Shown: positions 1 through 5,426 of the stretch, piece after piece
How the letters are laid out: each line of letters opens with the position of its first letter
Numbering within the stretch: the stretch's first letter is position 1
Notes under the pieces: generated by a model
What the model saw: only the letters and a program-made list of their open reading frames with translations
The model's database searches: none
Told to the model about the DNA's origin: nothing
Assembly (NCBI GenBank): GCA_934662525.1
Contig: CAKUKJ010000191.1
Coordinates: forward strand, 1-5,426
Direction: 5' to 3'
DNA from: an uncultured Coriobacteriales bacterium
GTDB taxonomy: Bacteria > Actinomycetota > Coriobacteriia > Coriobacteriales > UMGS124
Length of the DNA stretch: 5,426 nt
Translations under genes and position numbers: made by a program

Positions 1-606
1 GCGATATGCCTCCGCCGTCACGCCCACATCGTGGGCTTTGGCAGAGAGCACGATGTCACCGAAGTCGCGCTCCTCGAAATGGCGCACGAAACCCATGGCA
101 GAAAGCGCCATCTTGTCGGCGAGGGAGAGGTCTGGGCGGACGTCGAGCGTGCGGTCTATGGAGCCGGCGTTCACGCCGATGCGGATGGGGACGTGCGCCG
201 CGCGGGCAGCATCGATGACGGCATCGACCTTGTCCCAGGAGCCGATGTTGCCGGGGTTGATGCGCAAACCCGACGCACCCAGCTCGCAGGCGCGTATCGC
301 CAGGCGATGGTCGAAATGTATGTCCGCCACCACAGGGACGGGGCAGGCCCTGCACAGGGCGGCGAAGCCTTCGAGCGCGCTGGAATTGGGAATTGCGGCG
401 CGCACCAGCTCGCACCCGGCCCCCACAAGCCCATTGGCCTGCGCGATGGCAGCTTTGGGATCGGCCGTGGGCGCCGTGAGCATCGACTGGACGACGACCG
501 GCGCACCGCCACCAATCCGCACGCCCCCCACGTCAACTTGCCGCGTGCGGTTGCGTGGCAGGATGCGCGCCTCGTTTGGCACGACCTCGTTGTCCGCGTC
601 TTTCAC
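1..606 (-). CDS. ispG: IspG (GcpE), 4-hydroxy-3-methylbut-2-enyl diphosphate synthase, N-terminal part
   Basis: IspG is the iron-sulfur enzyme that reductively converts methylerythritol cyclodiphosphate to HMBPP, the penultimate step of the MEP isoprenoid pathway, in the cytoplasm. I translated 202 codons from a GTG at 606; the frame is open to the left edge, so about half of a usual 350-370 residue protein is present. Family landmarks of the TIM-barrel domain are seen: RQVDVGGVRIGGGAPVVVQS (residues 22-41), AGCELVRAAIP (63-73), VADIHFDHRLAI (93-104), LRINPGNIG (114-122) and IRIGVNAGS (141-149). The C-terminal cysteines that hold the 4Fe-4S cluster lie outside the window. The GTG start is supported by an AAGGGGAGGT ribosome-binding site 5 nt upstream of it. 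The usual SMTN/TT segment after VQ reads SMLTAPTAD here, a small deviation. It is the last visible gene of the cluster, 53 nt after rseP. Identification is firm. Confidence 0.96.
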   Translation of the reverse strand, partial: MKDADNEVVPNEARILPRNRTRQVDVGGVRIGGGAPVVVQSMLTAPTADPKAAIAQANGLVGAGCELVRAAIPNSSALEGFAALCRACPVPVVADIHFDHRLAIRACELGASGLRINPGNIGSWDKVDAVIDAARAAHVPIRIGVNAGSIDRTLDVRPDLSLADKMALSAMGFVRHFEERDFGDIVLSAKAHDVGVTAEAYR

Positions 607-610
607 AGGA

Positions 611-620
611 ACCTCCCCTT
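611..620 (-). promoter_or_regulatory. Ribosome binding site of ispG
   Basis: On the minus strand AAGGGGAGGT ends 4 nt before the GTG start at 606 (GGAGG core spacing 5 nt). It is the strongest Shine-Dalgarno match in the window and decides the GTG start, because the frame stays open upstream through the 53-nt gap with rseP. I see no terminator hairpin and no clear promoter boxes in that gap, so ispG is probably read through from rseP. Confidence 0.8.
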
Positions 621-659
621 CCTCGGTGTGCAGAGAGTCGCAAAAGGCTGGGCCGGGAC

Positions 660-2042
660 TTACATCAAGCGGCCGACGTCTTGAAAGACCATGAAGAAAA
701 ACAGCGCCAGAACGGCCGCGATGCCGAGAAGAGAAATGACGCCCTGAATCCACAGAGGCACCTCTCGCCCAATGACCTTCTCAACAACCTCGATGACGAG
801 CTTTCCGCCGTCAAGAGGAGGTATCGGCAGCAGGTTCATCCATCCCAGCGAGACCGACAGTGCCGCCAGAAGCACAATGATGTCAAAGAGCCCGGTCGAG
901 ACCGCCTGAGAAGTCATCTGCGCGATGCCCACCACGCCGCTCGACTGTGAGATGACCTGCGGCGCCTCACTGGGGTTGAGCAGGCCCAGGACTGCGGTGG
1001 CCACCGAACCTATATAGGAGATGGAGGCCTGCATGGACTCGGCGACGCTCAGGTGCGTGTCGCCGTTTTCAAGGAACACCTGCAGGGAGAGGCCGAGTTT
1101 TCCATCGCCGTCCCTAGACAAATGGACGCGTTTGACATCCCCGGCGCCATCGCCCCCCTCCCCTGCCTCGACATAGTCGACAGTCAGCTCGTCGCCCGAT
1201 GCAAGCAAGTCGGAAACGGCTTGGACGCCGTCGAGCTCGGCGATGGGCGTCCCGTTCACCGCCCGAATCTCGTCGCCTTGCGCCATGCCCGCCTCGGCAG
1301 CCGGACTACCCGCGCTGACGTCGCTCACGGCAAGCGCAAGGTGCTGCTCGTACATCGTCGTGTAGCAACCCGTGAGGACGATAAAAGCAAACAACAGGTT
1401 GAATGCGACACCGGCGACAAGCACAAGAACGCGGCGGACGAACGTCTTTCCCGCATAGGTGTGCGAGAGCTCCGATGCAAGGAAGTCCTCGGGAGACATG
1501 CCGGGGTCGAAGGGGAGCCCCGCCTCGTGGGCGACATGCGCCGCAAGCGAGTTGCCCCGATCGCGTGCCGTAAGCCCACGCTCGTCGCGCTCGACGGTCT
1601 CGTAGGCGACCGGCTTCTCCTTGCGAGTGCGGCGTCTCCCCTTCTCGTAGACCGGCTCGATGCTGCCAAGGTCTACGAGGGCGTCGATGAGCACCTGCGC
1701 CTCGGTCACATCCTCACAGGCCAAAACCAGGGCAAGCTCATCCGCGGTCAGGCGGCCCCTGGCATTGATGAGGGCGAGGGCCAGCGCAAGGCGCCCGTCT
1801 TTGGCATAGGCCATGCCGCAAATACGCGTGTATCCGCCCAAAAGAGCAAGCGTCGCCCCATAGCGGATGCCGCTTCGCCTGCTCACGAATGACTTTTCCG
1901 GCCCGTAGGGCATGCCGACATAAAACTCGGTGACGCGCATGCCCACAAGACGGGCGACGAGCGCATGCCCTCCCTCGTGGACAACCACGATGACGCAGAG
2001 GATGAGCAGGAAACACAGCGCAGTCAGAATGGTGTTCAACAA
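660..2042 (-). CDS. rseP: RseP-type site-2 intramembrane zinc metalloprotease with an inserted cytoplasmic domain
   Basis: This is an M50 family (RseP/RasP/YluC) protease that cuts membrane-embedded substrates, such as anti-sigma factors or signal-peptide remnants. The 460 residues show a first membrane helix (about 5-21) running into the zinc motif HEGGH (22-26), a membrane-associated loop with ALLGGYTRICGM (66-77), a second helix (about 202-226, VLVLVAGVAFNLLFAF), and a PDZ domain (about 234-320, with SPAAEAGMAQGDEIRAVNG). A third helix carries NLLPIPPLDGG with the third zinc ligand D411, and a fourth lies at about 434-455. Residues about 83-195 form an insert absent from typical RseP, described separately. 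An in-frame TGA two codons upstream forces a TTG start, at 2042 or one codon later at 2039. The natural substrate cannot be read from the sequence; the name follows family membership and the dxr-ispG context. Confidence 0.95.
   Translation of the reverse strand: MLNTILTALCFLLILCVIVVVHEGGHALVARLVGMRVTEFYVGMPYGPEKSFVSRRSGIRYGATLALLGGYTRICGMAYAKDGRLALALALINARGRLTADELALVLACEDVTEAQVLIDALVDLGSIEPVYEKGRRRTRKEKPVAYETVERDERGLTARDRGNSLAAHVAHEAGLPFDPGMSPEDFLASELSHTYAGKTFVRRVLVLVAGVAFNLLFAFIVLTGCYTTMYEQHLALAVSDVSAGSPAAEAGMAQGDEIRAVNGTPIAELDGVQAVSDLLASGDELTVDYVEAGEGGDGAGDVKRVHLSRDGDGKLGLSLQVFLENGDTHLSVAESMQASISYIGSVATAVLGLLNPSEAPQVISQSSGVVGIAQMTSQAVSTGLFDIIVLLAALSVSLGWMNLLPIPPLDGGKLVIEVVEKVIGREVPLWIQGVISLLGIAAVLALFFFMVFQDVGRLM
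1458..1796 (-). other. Winged-helix-like insert domain within RseP (residues about 83-195)
   Basis: Between the GGY membrane loop and the second membrane helix, E. coli-type RseP has only about 20 residues; here there are about 125. The first half (about 84-133) reads as three helices and a hairpin: RLALALALINARGR, then LTADELALVLAC, then DVTEAQVLIDALVDLGSIEP followed by VYEK and a basic run (135-143, GRRRTRKEK). This is the spacing and hydrophobic pattern of a winged helix-turn-helix. The second half (about 145-195) is hydrophilic, ending in SPEDFLASELSHTYAGKTF just before the helix. By RseP topology this loop faces the cytoplasm. A regulatory, nucleic-acid-binding or protein-docking role is possible but unproven. 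The reading frame is unbroken, so it is part of the protease rather than a separate gene. Confidence 0.6.
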
Positions 2043-2076
2043 ACCTCAGTGCCGCCTTGCCACATAGTAGGTGCAG
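2043..2076 (-). promoter_or_regulatory. dxr-rseP intergenic gap with weak ribosome binding sites
   Basis: This 34-nt gap holds, on the minus strand, AAGGCGG (2058-2052), 9 nt before the TTG at 2042. It also holds GAGG (2047-2044), which is only 1 nt from the TTG at 2042 but 4 nt from the TTG at 2039. Two tandem TTG codons follow, so the precise first residue of RseP is uncertain by one. No promoter or terminator is evident; transcription most likely continues from dxr. Confidence 0.5.
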
Positions 2077-3300
2077 TTACAGAGACGCCGCAATCTTGGA
2101 CGCCATGGCCCTTGCCTGCGAATCAATCTCTTCGAGCTGCTCGAGCGACTCGACGCGTTGGGCCTCGAACGCATCAAGCGTCCTTTCGACGACGCGTTCA
2201 ATGTCGAGGTACGCGATGCGCCCTTGCAAGAACGCCTCGACGGCGATCTCGTCGGAGGCATTGAGCACGCAGGGGAGGACGCCTCCGCGCTCCCCCGCTT
2301 GGATGGCCAGGTCGAGGCAGCCGAACGTCTCGCGATCGGGCTCGGCGAAGTCGATGTGGCCCAGCGTTGCGAAGTCAAGCGGGGCCGTCGGCTGATTCCA
2401 ACGCCCCGGAAAGCTGAGCGCATACTGGATGGGGACGCGCATGTCGGCGGCGCCGATGTGTGAGATGACCGAGCCGTCGGAGTACTCGACCATAGAGTGC
2501 ACGGCGCTTTGACGTTGCACAACAGGATGAATCATCGAGAACGGGGCGTCGAAGAGATGGTGGGCCTCGATGGCTTCCAGCCCTTTGTTCATGAGCGTCG
2601 AGGAGTCGGTCGTGACCTTCGCCCCCATGGACCAGTTCGGGTGCTTCAACGCCTGCTTGGCGTCGACATTGCGCAGCTCCTCGCGCGTCTTGCCGAAAAA
2701 GGGGCCGCCGGAAGCCGTAAGCCAGATGCGCGACGCCTCCCAAGGGTCGTTGCCCAAGAAGCACTGGAAGATGGCAGAATGCTCCGAGTCAACAGGCAGG
2801 AGCTTGCCGGGAGAAGCCAACGGCATGATGAGGTCGCCGGCCACGACGAGCGACTCCTTGTTGGCAAGCGCGAGCTCATGCCCGCATGAGAGGGCGTTGT
2901 AGCTTGCGCGCATGCCGGAGAAGCCCACCAACGCGTTGAGAACGCAGTCCGCTTCAGGAAGTGCCGCAAGGGCGTCGACGGCCTCACGGCCAAAGGAGAC
3001 CTCGCAACCCTGGGGCAGCGCATCCCGGGCAATGCGGGAGCGCAGCGACTCATCCGCAAGCGCAACATACCGTATGGTAGGGAACTCGTGTGCCAGGCGC
3101 ACCAAATCGTCGGCGCTCGTGCGCGCGGCGACGGCCACAAGCTCCACTTTACCGGGGTTGCGCCGCACGACGTCGACCGTCTGGCGCCCGATGGAGCCCG
3201 TTGCCCCCAACAACACGAGGCGAAGGGGACAACGGCGCTCGAACGTCTGGCCGGGAGCGGGAACGACGCCGCGCGAGCGCGGCTTTTGCAAGAGGCTCAA
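2077..3300 (-). CDS. dxr: 1-deoxy-D-xylulose 5-phosphate reductoisomerase
   Basis: Dxr (IspC) is the cytoplasmic NADPH-dependent enzyme that rearranges and reduces DXP to 2-C-methylerythritol 4-phosphate, the committed step of the MEP pathway and the fosmidomycin target. The 407 residues show the dinucleotide motif LGATGSIGRQTVDVV (31-45), LANKESLVVAG (145-155), metal ligands in VDSEHSAIFQC (D171, E173), TASGGPF (195-201), the flexible active-site loop KHPNWSMG (219-226) and MNKGLEAIEA with the third ligand E242. The catalytic VHSM histidine is H268. The usual HPQS motif before it reads QRQS (262-265). A leader of about 26 residues precedes the first strand. The preceding cdsA stop is directly adjacent and in frame, so the start must be TTG at 3300 or TTG at 3291. 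The enzyme looks complete and functional. Confidence 0.97.
   Translation of the reverse strand: MSLLQKPRSRGVVPAPGQTFERRCPLRLVLLGATGSIGRQTVDVVRRNPGKVELVAVAARTSADDLVRLAHEFPTIRYVALADESLRSRIARDALPQGCEVSFGREAVDALAALPEADCVLNALVGFSGMRASYNALSCGHELALANKESLVVAGDLIMPLASPGKLLPVDSEHSAIFQCFLGNDPWEASRIWLTASGGPFFGKTREELRNVDAKQALKHPNWSMGAKVTTDSSTLMNKGLEAIEAHHLFDAPFSMIHPVVQRQSAVHSMVEYSDGSVISHIGAADMRVPIQYALSFPGRWNQPTAPLDFATLGHIDFAEPDRETFGCLDLAIQAGERGGVLPCVLNASDEIAVEAFLQGRIAYLDIERVVERTLDAFEAQRVESLEQLEEIDSQARAMASKIAASL
3268..3283. other. GC-rich hairpin in the 5' end of dxr, terminator-like on the plus strand
   Basis: GCCGCG and CGCGGC form a perfect 6-bp stem around a 4-nt loop. On the plus strand it is followed by TTTT (3284-3287), resembling a short intrinsic terminator for antisense transcription. 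On the sense (minus) strand the same hairpin begins about 18 nt into dxr, within the leader codons for residues about 7-11, where it could slow initiation at the weak TTG start. The structure is visible; any function is inference, since GC-rich coding DNA produces such stems by chance. Confidence 0.35.
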
Positions 3301-4299
3301 TTAGATGACCCCCATAAGCGTCAGGATGAAATAGGCCGCAATGGCGACGAACAACATGGAATCGGAGCGATCGAGAAGCCCGCCGTGTCCTGGGATGAGG
3401 TTTCCGGAATCCTTGACGCCGGCGCCGCGCTTGATGCGCGACTCGACAAGGTCGCCGATGACGCCGACGACGCCGCACACAAGGCCGCAGAACACGGCGA
3501 CGAACGGCGTTACGCCCGTCTCAGGGAAGAACAGAAGAGCACACCACACGGCGAGAGAACCGCAGATGCCGCCTACGAAACCCTCCCAGCTCTTTTTGGG
3601 AGAGATGGCAGGCACCATCTTGTGCTTCCCAAACGCGCTGCCCACCAGGTATGCGCAGGCGTCGTTGATCCAAACCGACGCCATGACGCCGATACACAGG
3701 ATGATGGCGGCCTCATTGGGCATAGTGTCGGCGCAGCGGATGGCAACAAGAGCCGAAAGCGTAAAGCCCGTGTAGATTGTGCCGAACGCCGTGACCGCCA
3801 CGTCGGTGATGCGCGCCTGCTGGTCGATGACATACCAAAAGCCCAGCACCATGACGAGCAGAAAGACGACGCCCTCGAGGAACAACGGATTCACAAGGGC
3901 CACAAGCGGCATGAGGGCGGCAAACGCTATGCCCACTATCTGATTGGGCAACTTGCAGTCCGACCGCATGAGCCTGAAGAACTCCCAGCAGCATATGCCA
4001 GCCGTAATCGCCATGACAAGGGCGCACCACCTGCCGCCGAGCACGATACCCGCAATGTTGACGGCGACATAGAGTGCGCCGCTCAACGCCCGCACAAGCA
4101 GGTTGCGGCTCACCAGCGAAGGCACGCTGACCCCGGCAGGCTCGGGCTGAGTGCGCTTGCTCTCGGCCACGAGCTGCTCGGGGGAATGTGGGGCCTTGGG
4201 AGAAAAGGTCGCCACCAGGTCGGCCTTGAGCCCCTTGATGACGCCCGAAACCTGCTCGACCAAGTTCGGACTGCTTGGCTTAGGCTTGTTCGTCGACAT
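3301..4299 (-). CDS. cdsA: Phosphatidate cytidylyltransferase (CDP-diacylglycerol synthase)
   Basis: CdsA is the polytopic membrane enzyme that makes CDP-diacylglycerol from phosphatidate and CTP, the branch point for bacterial phospholipids. The 332 residues have a hydrophilic Pro/Lys/Ser-rich N-terminus of about 66 residues, then a series of hydrophobic helices from about 67 onward. Conserved active-site blocks follow: NDACAYLVGSAFGKHK (212-227), ISPKKSWEGFVGG (232-244), GDLVESRIKRGAG (282-294) and KDSGNLIPGHGGLLDRSD (296-313), the CdsA family signature with its metal-binding acidic residues. After the DR the family usually has a hydrophobic residue or Thr; here it is Ser312. The ATG at 4299 is fixed by an in-frame TGA two codons upstream; it overlaps the end of uppS by 20 nt, implying translational coupling, with only a weak GGGGG ribosome site. 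The protein is longer than the roughly 285 residues of E. coli CdsA because of the N-terminal extension. Confidence 0.96.
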   Translation of the reverse strand: MSTNKPKPSSPNLVEQVSGVIKGLKADLVATFSPKAPHSPEQLVAESKRTQPEPAGVSVPSLVSRNLLVRALSGALYVAVNIAGIVLGGRWCALVMAITAGICCWEFFRLMRSDCKLPNQIVGIAFAALMPLVALVNPLFLEGVVFLLVMVLGFWYVIDQQARITDVAVTAFGTIYTGFTLSALVAIRCADTMPNEAAIILCIGVMASVWINDACAYLVGSAFGKHKMVPAISPKKSWEGFVGGICGSLAVWCALLFFPETGVTPFVAVFCGLVCGVVGVIGDLVESRIKRGAGVKDSGNLIPGHGGLLDRSDSMLFVAIAAYFILTLMGVI

Positions 4300-5077
4300 C
4301 TTTCACACCCCCGAAGCGGCGGTGGCGGCCCTGATATTCAACGATGGCGTCGATGAGGTCCCAACGAGTGAAATCAGGCCACAAGACGTCGAGAAAGACA
4401 AACTCGCTGTAGGCGCACTGCCACAGCAAGTAGTTCGAAAGCCTCTTCTCCCCCGAGGTGCGAATGAGAAGCTCGGGGTCGGGCAGAGGAGCCGTCCAGA
4501 GCCTGGAGGCAAAGAGCCCCTCGTCTATGGCTTCGGGGTCGAGCTCGCCGCTCGCGGCCATCGAGCACAGCGCACGCGTTGCATGGAGGATTTCCTGACG
4601 CCCGCCATAGTTCACCGCCACGGCAAGCACCATGCCCGTGTGGCCTGCCGTCTCGGCAAGCCCGCGCTCAAACGTCTCGCGCGTCTCATCGGGCAGCTCG
4701 GCCATATCGCCCAAGTATTGCAGGCGCACGTTCTCGCGATGCAGCAGCGGAAGCTCGTCGATAAGCGTCTGCGCAAAAAGCGACATGAGCAGGTCGACCT
4801 CGTCTTGGGGACGCGTCCAGTTCTCCGTGGAGAACGCATAGACCGTCAGCGCCTCCAAGCCGAGGCGAACGGCCGCAGTGATGTTCTCGCGCAGCGCGTC
4901 GATGCCTGCCACATGGCCATGGCCGCGCGAAAGACCGCGCTGCTGAGCCCACCTGCCGTTGCCATCCATGATGACGGCGATGTGCCGGGGAATACGCCCC
5001 GCATCGAGCTGGTCAAACCCGCTCGATGCGGGCGCGTCGGCAAAATACGCGTTGAAGGCCTCTAAATCTGGGATCAC
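4280..5077 (-). CDS. uppS: Isoprenyl transferase, probable undecaprenyl diphosphate synthase
   Basis: UppS is a cytoplasmic, membrane-associated cis-prenyltransferase that adds IPP units to farnesyl diphosphate to give the C55 lipid carrier used for peptidoglycan and other wall polymers. The 265 residues include HIAVIMDGNGRWA (32-44, catalytic D38), RGHGHVAG (51-58, R51 and H55), YAFSTENWTRP (80-90), NYGGRQEI (156-163), LLIRTSGEKRLSNYLLWQ (203-220, R206, R212, S214) and YSEFVFLDVLWPDF (223-236, Mg-binding E225). These line up with the E. coli enzyme at a constant offset of 12. The start is GTG at 5077: the frr stop is directly upstream in frame, and GGAGGT lies 4 nt before it inside the last frr codons. 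The C55 product length is inferred from context; a paralogue making a different chain length cannot be excluded. Confidence 0.96.
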   Translation of the reverse strand: MIPDLEAFNAYFADAPASSGFDQLDAGRIPRHIAVIMDGNGRWAQQRGLSRGHGHVAGIDALRENITAAVRLGLEALTVYAFSTENWTRPQDEVDLLMSLFAQTLIDELPLLHRENVRLQYLGDMAELPDETRETFERGLAETAGHTGMVLAVAVNYGGRQEILHATRALCSMAASGELDPEAIDEGLFASRLWTAPLPDPELLIRTSGEKRLSNYLLWQCAYSEFVFLDVLWPDFTRWDLIDAIVEYQGRHRRFGGVKDVDEQA

Positions 5078-5426
5078 TTAGACCTCCATGACCTCGGTCT
5101 CTTTATCCTTGAGAAGCTTGTCGATCTTGGCGATGTGCTCGTCGGTAATCTTCTGGATGGCCGCCTCGCCGCGACGCTGCTCGTCTTCGGAGATCTCGGC
5201 GTCCTTCTCCATCTTTGCATAACGGTTGTTGGCGTCGCGACGGACGTTGCGCACGGAGACGCGGGCCTGCTCGGCTATCTCACGGCACTTCTTGACCGAC
5301 TCCTTGCGGCCCTCCTCAGAGGGGGCAGGAAAAGGCAGGCGAATGACGTTGCCGTCGTTGGCGGGCGTGATGCCGATGTCCGAGGTCATAATGGCCTTCT
5401 CAATGGCACGCAGGCTAGTCTTGTCC
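5078..5426 (-). CDS. frr: Ribosome recycling factor, C-terminal part
   Basis: RRF acts with EF-G to split the post-termination ribosome in the cytoplasm. The frame is open to the right edge (first complete codon at 5425), giving 115 residues of a protein usually about 185 long, so roughly the first 70 are missing. The visible part starts DKTSLRAIEKAI, then SDIGITPANDGNVIRLPFP (15-33), where domain II ends and the long helices of domain I resume with EEGRKESVKK, VRNVRRDANN (containing the conserved arginines) and ISEDEQRRGEAAIQKITDEH. It ends in the typical KETEVMEV. The missing upstream part, and whether pyrH precedes it as in most bacteria, cannot be seen. Its final codons hold the ribosome-binding site for uppS. 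Confidence 0.97.
   Translation of the reverse strand, partial: DKTSLRAIEKAIMTSDIGITPANDGNVIRLPFPAPSEEGRKESVKKCREIAEQARVSVRNVRRDANNRYAKMEKDAEISEDEQRRGEAAIQKITDEHIAKIDKLLKDKETEVMEV
5082..5087 (-). promoter_or_regulatory. Ribosome binding site of uppS inside the end of frr
   Basis: GGAGGT on the minus strand is formed by the last sense codons of frr (ATG GAG GTC) and sits 4 nt before the GTG start of uppS (GGAGG core spacing 5 nt), with the frr TAA between them. The site makes the GTG start convincing and suggests that ribosomes finishing frr re-initiate on uppS. Confidence 0.75.

Noticed and set aside
607..659. Possible promoter or terminator in the rseP-ispG gap
   Set aside because: I found the ribosome-binding site but no paired -35/-10 boxes and no stem followed by a T-run on the minus strand.
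31..684. Two overlapping plus-strand frames opposite ispG
   Set aside because: The minus-strand frame translates to a clear IspG with many conserved motifs, so these are shadows.
1009..1018. Perfect 10-bp palindrome CCTATATAGG, AT-rich against its surroundings
   Set aside because: It falls inside rseP codons for Ser-Tyr-Ile-Gly with no partner site nearby; a chance palindrome is most likely.
1458..1796. The HTH-like segment as a separate small gene or a mobile insertion in rseP
   Set aside because: The frame is continuous through both boundaries, with no repeats, stops or composition change; an integral domain fits better.
1053..1892. A 279-codon plus-strand frame opposite rseP
   Set aside because: It is fully antisense to a well-supported protease gene, has no recognisable domain and no convincing ribosome site.
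3301..3303. Possible artefactual stop splitting a CdsA-Dxr fusion
   Set aside because: CdsA ends at a normal family C-terminus after its signature and last helix, and Dxr is complete. Adjacent separate genes are the simpler reading.
3088..4356. A 422-codon open frame on the plus strand opposite dxr, cdsA and uppS
   Set aside because: Its translation is Arg/His/Asp-rich and low-complexity with no recognisable family, and it lies antisense to three strongly identified genes. Long antisense frames are expected in GC-rich coding DNA.
4151..5065. A 304-codon plus-strand frame opposite uppS and the start of cdsA
   Set aside because: It is the complement-strand shadow of uppS; its composition mirrors the sense codons and no motif is recognisable.

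Overview
The window holds a compact, GC-rich block of six housekeeping genes, all read on the minus strand. In transcription order they are frr (3' part only, cut by the right edge), uppS, cdsA, dxr, rseP and ispG (5' part only, cut by the left edge). Spacing is operon-like: 0 nt between frr and uppS, a 20-nt overlap between uppS and cdsA, 0 nt between cdsA and dxr, 34 nt between dxr and rseP, and 53 nt between rseP and ispG. I see no intrinsic terminator or convincing internal promoter between them, and no tRNA, rRNA, mobile element or CRISPR array. No gene-free stretch exceeds 53 nt.

Organism: a bacterium using the MEP (non-mevalonate) isoprenoid route, with high GC and frequent GTG/TTG starts. 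The order frr-uppS-cdsA-dxr-rseP-ispG is, from general knowledge, typical of Clostridia and Coriobacteriia. It lacks the bamA/skp genes that follow rseP in Proteobacteria and the rearranged layout of Streptomyces or Mycobacterium. High GC plus the odd RseP architecture makes a coriobacterium-like actinobacterium (the Olsenella/Collinsella/Eggerthella broad group) my best guess. This is an inference, not a demonstration.

How the genes work together: Dxr and IspG are an early and a late step of the MEP pathway, which supplies IPP and DMAPP. UppS condenses IPP into the C55 lipid carrier for cell-wall polymers. CdsA makes CDP-diacylglycerol for phospholipids. RseP is an intramembrane site-2 protease, probably for envelope signalling or clearing of membrane protein remnants. 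Frr recycles ribosomes. The cluster therefore couples envelope lipid supply with a translation factor.

Most unusual points: (1) RseP carries an extra cytoplasmic segment of roughly 100 residues, between the catalytic HExxH helix and the second membrane helix, whose first half reads like a winged helix-turn-helix. (2) Two gene junctions (frr/uppS and cdsA/dxr) have the stop codon directly followed, in the same frame, by a non-ATG start. (3) dxr has a TTG start, a leader of about 26 residues and a strong GC hairpin just inside the gene. (4) Four of the five visible start codons are GTG or TTG. Otherwise this is an ordinary core-genome region, and I found no defence, mobile or other clearly new multi-gene system.
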